6,862 nt of DNA from Pyrinomonadaceae bacterium (lineage in GTDB: Bacteria; Acidobacteriota; Blastocatellia; Pyrinomonadales; Pyrinomonadaceae): NCBI GenBank assembly GCA_026786155.1, contig JAJAYR010000061.1, forward strand, positions 1 to 6,862. The letters are read 5' to 3'. Position 1 is the stretch's first letter. Every line of letters begins with the position of its first letter. The translations under genes and the position numbers were made by a program. The notes below the pieces were generated by a model. That model had not been told where the DNA came from, did not search any database, and was given only the letters and a program-made list of their open reading frames with translations. This document shows positions 4,037 through 6,862 of this stretch, piece after piece.

Positions 4037-6421
4037 ATGATGAACATTATGTTTTACCGATTTTTATTTTCTTTGCTCGCCATTTTTTCAATCGTCAGCG
4101 GTTCACTTCAGCCGGTTTTGGCGGAAATAAATTTTCTCGAAACGGAGAAATTCGAGCCGACCGCCGCGCCTTTATTGTTTAAACTTTCAGCCGAACCGAC
4201 GATTCGCATCGGTTTGGCGACGAACGCGAACTCCGTCTCGATTACGACTGCCGATTCGTCGCTCGTCGCGGTCAGTCCCGACGAGCCGCAGAAATTTTTG
4301 GCGATTAACAAAGTTACGGTGTCGGCGCGTTCGTATCGCCCGCCGGTTTTTGACGTTTATTATTTCGATTTGACCAATATCGCCACCGCGCCGGAAGCCG
4401 AAAATCTGGCAAAGGAAGTGCGCGAAGCAACCAGAGAAAAAACGCTTCTCAGATTGGACGATAAAACGAACACTTACCGCGTCCGCATCGGCGAACGGCG
4501 CGAAACGATGGAAGAGGCGAACGAATTCAAAGCCGAATTGAGCGACCAAGGTTTTCCAACGGAAATAGTTACGGAAAGAATCATCCAGCCTTCGACCGAT
4601 GCAGTCGCTCTGTCAAATCAATTGAAAACCGCGGGCAAATCCGAAGTGCGCAGCCTTATAAAAACGACCGCCGCCAGCCAACCGACGGCGATGACCGAAA
4701 TTAACCCGAATCTGCGCGAAGTCATCGTCAGCGGCGCGAGCGAAGCAGCAAAATTTTCGTCGCTCAAGTCAGTCGCTTTCGGCGCGATTAACGAACGCTC
4801 AACGCCCGTGCGCTTTAACGGCAAACCGTATCGCGGAAAAATCGAGGTTTTCGTCAATTCGCGCGGCGGTTTAACGGTCGTCAACGCCGTTTCGTTGGAA
4901 GATTATTTGTTGGGCGTGGTTCCGAATGAGTTGAGTTTGCCCGCGATTGAAGCGCAGAAAGCGCAGGCAATCGCCGCCCGAACTTACGCCGTCGCCAACA
5001 TTAACGGCTTCGGTTCGCAGGGATTTGATTTACTGCCGACGGTTCGTTCGCAGGTTTATCAGGGCTTTGCGTCGGAATCGAAAATGGGACCGCAAGCCGT
5101 TACGGAGACGCGCGGCATCGTCGCCACTTATCGAGGCAAGCCGATAATCGCTTATTACACTTCGACGTGCGGCGGGCGCACGGAAAATTCGGAAAACATT
5201 TTCGATAAATACGAACCTTATTTGCGCGGCGTGGAATGTTCTTTGGAAGGTCGGCGGCAGTTCGAGCCGTTTTTGATAAAAACGGTTCGTCAGCCCGCCA
5301 AACTGCGCGACGAAAATAATCTGGAACTGGTGCGTTTAATGTCGCTGTTCGCGGTTAATGGCTTTCAACTTTCGACCGCGCAGATGTCCGACGATTGGTT
5401 TGAAAGCGAACCGACGCCGAGCGAAATGTCGAATTGGCTAAATCAATTGGCGATGCGCTTCGGAAAAACTTTTCCGAACGTCAACAAAGATTCGGCGAAA
5501 CCGCTGGAACTGGCGCGAATTCTGGCGCAGATGATTTACGCCGACGCTTACGCCGACACGCTTTTGTCCGAAGCCGACATCAATTATCAACTCGCCTTCG
5601 ACGATGCCGCCGACGTGCCGAAAGACCGCCGCGCCGATGTCGCCGTTCTGCTGCGCGACGGCTTTTTAACGCTCAACGCCGATATGACTTTGAAGCCGAA
5701 CAAATCTTTTACCCGCGCCCGAATGCTGCGTCTTATCGAACAAATCTACACGAAAAAGAAATGGCTGCCGGTTCTGCAAAACGGCATCGCACAGCCGACT
5801 GAAGACGGTAAATTGATAATCAAAACGGGCAAAACCAATCGCACTTTAACCGTGCGTTCTGATGTTTTCCTGTTCCGCGAATTTGGCGGCGCACTTTATT
5901 CGGTCAAAGAAACCGCGCTCGTCGGCGGCGAAACGGTCAATTTTCAAACGAATGCAACGGGCGAAGTCCTCTATCTCGAAATCAAACCGACCGCGACAAC
6001 CGCGACCGCCGAAAGAAATTCGAGTTTTACTTTGTGGAACGTCAATCTTTCATCGTCCGCCGTCCAATCGCGCTTGTCGAGATACGTGCGCGGCATCGGT
6101 TCGCTAATTGACGTGCGCGTCGCCCAAAAAGGCTTTTCGCGCCGCGCAACCGACCTCGAAATCGTCGGCACAAACGGCACGTTTCATTTGAAAGGCGGCA
6201 AAATCCGTTCAGCCCTGCGATTAAAAGAACAACTTTTCGTCATCAACAAAAAATACGACTCCAACGGACGCGCCACATCATATTCATTTACGGGGCGCGG
6301 TTGGGGACACGGCGTTGGAATGTGCCAATACGGTGCTTACGGCTTGGCGAAAATGGGCGTGAAATACGACGCGATTATCAAGCATTATTATACGAATGTT
6401 GATTTAACGCGGGCTTATTAG
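4037..6421 (+). CDS. Exported SpoIID/LytB-domain protein, likely peptidoglycan lytic transglycosylase
   Basis: This 794-residue protein (from ATG 4037) begins with a signal peptide (1-29, cleavage near PVLA/E). A SPOR-like region at about 145-182 (VRIGERRETMEEANEFKAEL) could bind denuded glycan strands. The SpoIID/LytB domain starts at about 262 and includes SLEDYLLGVVPNELS with the expected catalytic Glu298, then QAIAARTYAV and STCGGRTE. Cys378 and Cys401 could be metal or disulfide partners. The family's closing motif, GRGWGHGVGMCQYGAYG, is at 753-769. Between these halves lies an insert of about 280 residues. It contains an S-layer-homology-like stretch (531-572, LLRDGFLTLNADMTLKPNKSFTRARM) and a beta-rich part. 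SpoIID cleaves peptide-free glycan in sporulating Firmicutes; here a role in cell division or wall turnover is more likely. Nearby ATGs at 4040 and 4049 are alternatives, and no Shine-Dalgarno marks any of them. Confidence 0.92.
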   Translation: MMNIMFYRFLFSLLAIFSIVSGSLQPVLAEINFLETEKFEPTAAPLLFKLSAEPTIRIGLATNANSVSITTADSSLVAVSPDEPQKFLAINKVTVSARSYRPPVFDVYYFDLTNIATAPEAENLAKEVREATREKTLLRLDDKTNTYRVRIGERRETMEEANEFKAELSDQGFPTEIVTERIIQPSTDAVALSNQLKTAGKSEVRSLIKTTAASQPTAMTEINPNLREVIVSGASEAAKFSSLKSVAFGAINERSTPVRFNGKPYRGKIEVFVNSRGGLTVVNAVSLEDYLLGVVPNELSLPAIEAQKAQAIAARTYAVANINGFGSQGFDLLPTVRSQVYQGFASESKMGPQAVTETRGIVATYRGKPIIAYYTSTCGGRTENSENIFDKYEPYLRGVECSLEGRRQFEPFLIKTVRQPAKLRDENNLELVRLMSLFAVNGFQLSTAQMSDDWFESEPTPSEMSNWLNQLAMRFGKTFPNVNKDSAKPLELARILAQMIYADAYADTLLSEADINYQLAFDDAADVPKDRRADVAVLLRDGFLTLNADMTLKPNKSFTRARMLRLIEQIYTKKKWLPVLQNGIAQPTEDGKLIIKTGKTNRTLTVRSDVFLFREFGGALYSVKETALVGGETVNFQTNATGEVLYLEIKPTATTATAERNSSFTLWNVNLSSSAVQSRLSRYVRGIGSLIDVRVAQKGFSRRATDLEIVGTNGTFHLKGGKIRSALRLKEQLFVINKKYDSNGRATSYSFTGRGWGHGVGMCQYGAYGLAKMGVKYDAIIKHYYTNVDLTRAY

Positions 6422-6439
6422 TTTTGAATCGGCAAATTT

Positions 6440-6532
6440 ATGCGCTTTTCTCGAAATCAAATCAGCGGTTCGCTGATACTGCTCGGCATTTTATTGCTAA
6501 TTGCGCTATCCCGACTTTTTTTTGCGAAATAA
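6440..6532 (+). CDS. Candidate 30-residue single-pass membrane microprotein
   Basis: ATG at 6440 opens a 30-codon frame ending in TAA at 6530-6532. The product has a basic, polar N-terminus (MRFSRNQ), one hydrophobic helix (about residues 11-24, rich in L and I) and a basic tail (RLFFAK). An in-frame stop lies just upstream at 6425, so the start cannot move. It lies 18 bases after the SpoIID stop and 44 before the miaA start, in the same direction. No good ribosome binding site is visible and I do not recognise a family. It could be chance, since short hydrophobic frames arise easily. Confidence 0.4.
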   Translation: MRFSRNQISGSLILLGILLLIALSRLFFAK

Positions 6533-6551
6533 TTTTGCCGGTCTTTTGGTT

Positions 6552-6580
6552 TTCTCTGTGTTATCCGGGGTCCTCTGTGG
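6552..6580 (-). repeat. Degenerate 9-nt-period repeat (site C)
   Basis: Read on the minus strand, this is CACAGAGGA (6571-6579), a 10-base decayed unit CCCCGGATAA (6561-6570) and CACAGAGAA (6552-6560), preceded by TTTTTC. Register and pattern match sites A and B, though the bases have drifted. The last three plus-strand bases of the outer unit form the likely GTG start of miaA. Confidence 0.5.
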
Positions 6581-6862
6581 AAAAAGAAACGAATAAAAAA
6601 CCAATCTACGCGATTGCCGGACCGACGGCTTCGGGGAAAACCGAGATTGGAGTCGCACTCGCCCGGCGGTTGGGAAACACCGAAATAATCAATTGCGATT
6701 CGGTGCAGATTTATCAGGAAATTCAGATTGCGACGGCGAAACCTTCGCTCGAAGAAATGCGCGGCGTTCCGCATCATTTGATTGATTACGTCGCGCCCGA
6801 AGTTAAATATACGGCGGCGCATTGGGCAGAAGACGCGGCGCGAAAGATTGAAGAAATTGAAC
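6577..6862 (+). CDS. miaA: tRNA dimethylallyltransferase MiaA, N-terminal third (cut by window edge)
   Basis: MiaA transfers a dimethylallyl group from DMAPP to N6 of A37 in tRNAs that read codons starting with U. The 95 visible codons show the P-loop GPTASGKT (residues 15-22), the family block NCDSVQIYQEIQIATAKPS, which includes the catalytic-region Asp-Ser and the TAKP motif, and the VPHHLIDYV motif. Full-length homologues have about 300 residues, so roughly two thirds lie beyond the right edge. GTG 6577 is the best start: it leaves 14 residues before the P-loop and has a weak GGGG (6567-6570) six bases upstream. The frame remains open upstream to a TTG at 6535, but that extension translates a decayed repeat. 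The gene may be co-transcribed with the SpoIID gene. Confidence 0.95.
   Translation, partial: MEKETNKKPIYAIAGPTASGKTEIGVALARRLGNTEIINCDSVQIYQEIQIATAKPSLEEMRGVPHHLIDYVAPEVKYTAAHWAEDAARKIEEIE

Noticed and set aside
6457..6822. 121-codon minus-strand frame across the miaA start
   Set aside because: It is antisense to the conserved P-loop and DSVQ motifs of miaA and has no supporting signals.

Overview
This window has mid-range G+C and dense coding. It looks like a chromosomal piece from a non-model Gram-negative bacterium, most plausibly an acidobacterium of the Blastocatellia/Pyrinomonadaceae kind. That placement is inference. It rests on the combination of a secreted M14 carboxypeptidase-like protein with an amidotransferase-like tail, a large SpoIID/LytB protein in a genome that does not look like a Firmicute, a SmtA-type metallothionein, and intergenic spaces packed with short-period repeats. 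I see no phage, plasmid, CRISPR, rRNA or tRNA genes.

Layout: bases 1-119 are a heptamer tandem array that runs off the left edge. It ends inside the stop codon of a minus-strand PlsC-type acyltransferase (118-927). Diverging from that gene, with start codons overlapping by 12 bp, is a secreted M14-family metallopeptidase homologue (916-3336, plus). The convergent gap that follows holds a short 9-nt-period repeat, a roughly 120-bp palindromic mini-element and a bidirectional terminator. The terminator overlaps the end of a 50-residue metallothionein gene (3535-3687, minus). The 349-bp divergent spacer (3688-4036) holds two short palindromes and a long inverted repeat with 27-bp arms. A 794-residue SpoIID/LytB-domain protein follows (4037-6421, plus). 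After it come a 30-codon candidate membrane microprotein (6440-6532) and the first 95 codons of miaA (from 6577, cut by the right edge).

The genes do not form one obvious pathway. The acyltransferase belongs to phospholipid synthesis, the M14 and SpoIID proteins are exported and act on peptide or peptidoglycan substrates, the metallothionein buffers Zn/Cd, and MiaA modifies tRNA. SpoIID, the microprotein and miaA are co-directional and close enough to share a transcript.

The most unusual content is non-coding. Three separate intergenic spaces carry what seem to be diverged members of one 9-nt-period repeat family, one of them as a perfect inverted pair and one supplying the probable GTG start of miaA. 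There is also the heptamer array and the 3362-3482 mini-element with terminal inverted repeats and a possible target duplication. I found no clear new multi-gene system.
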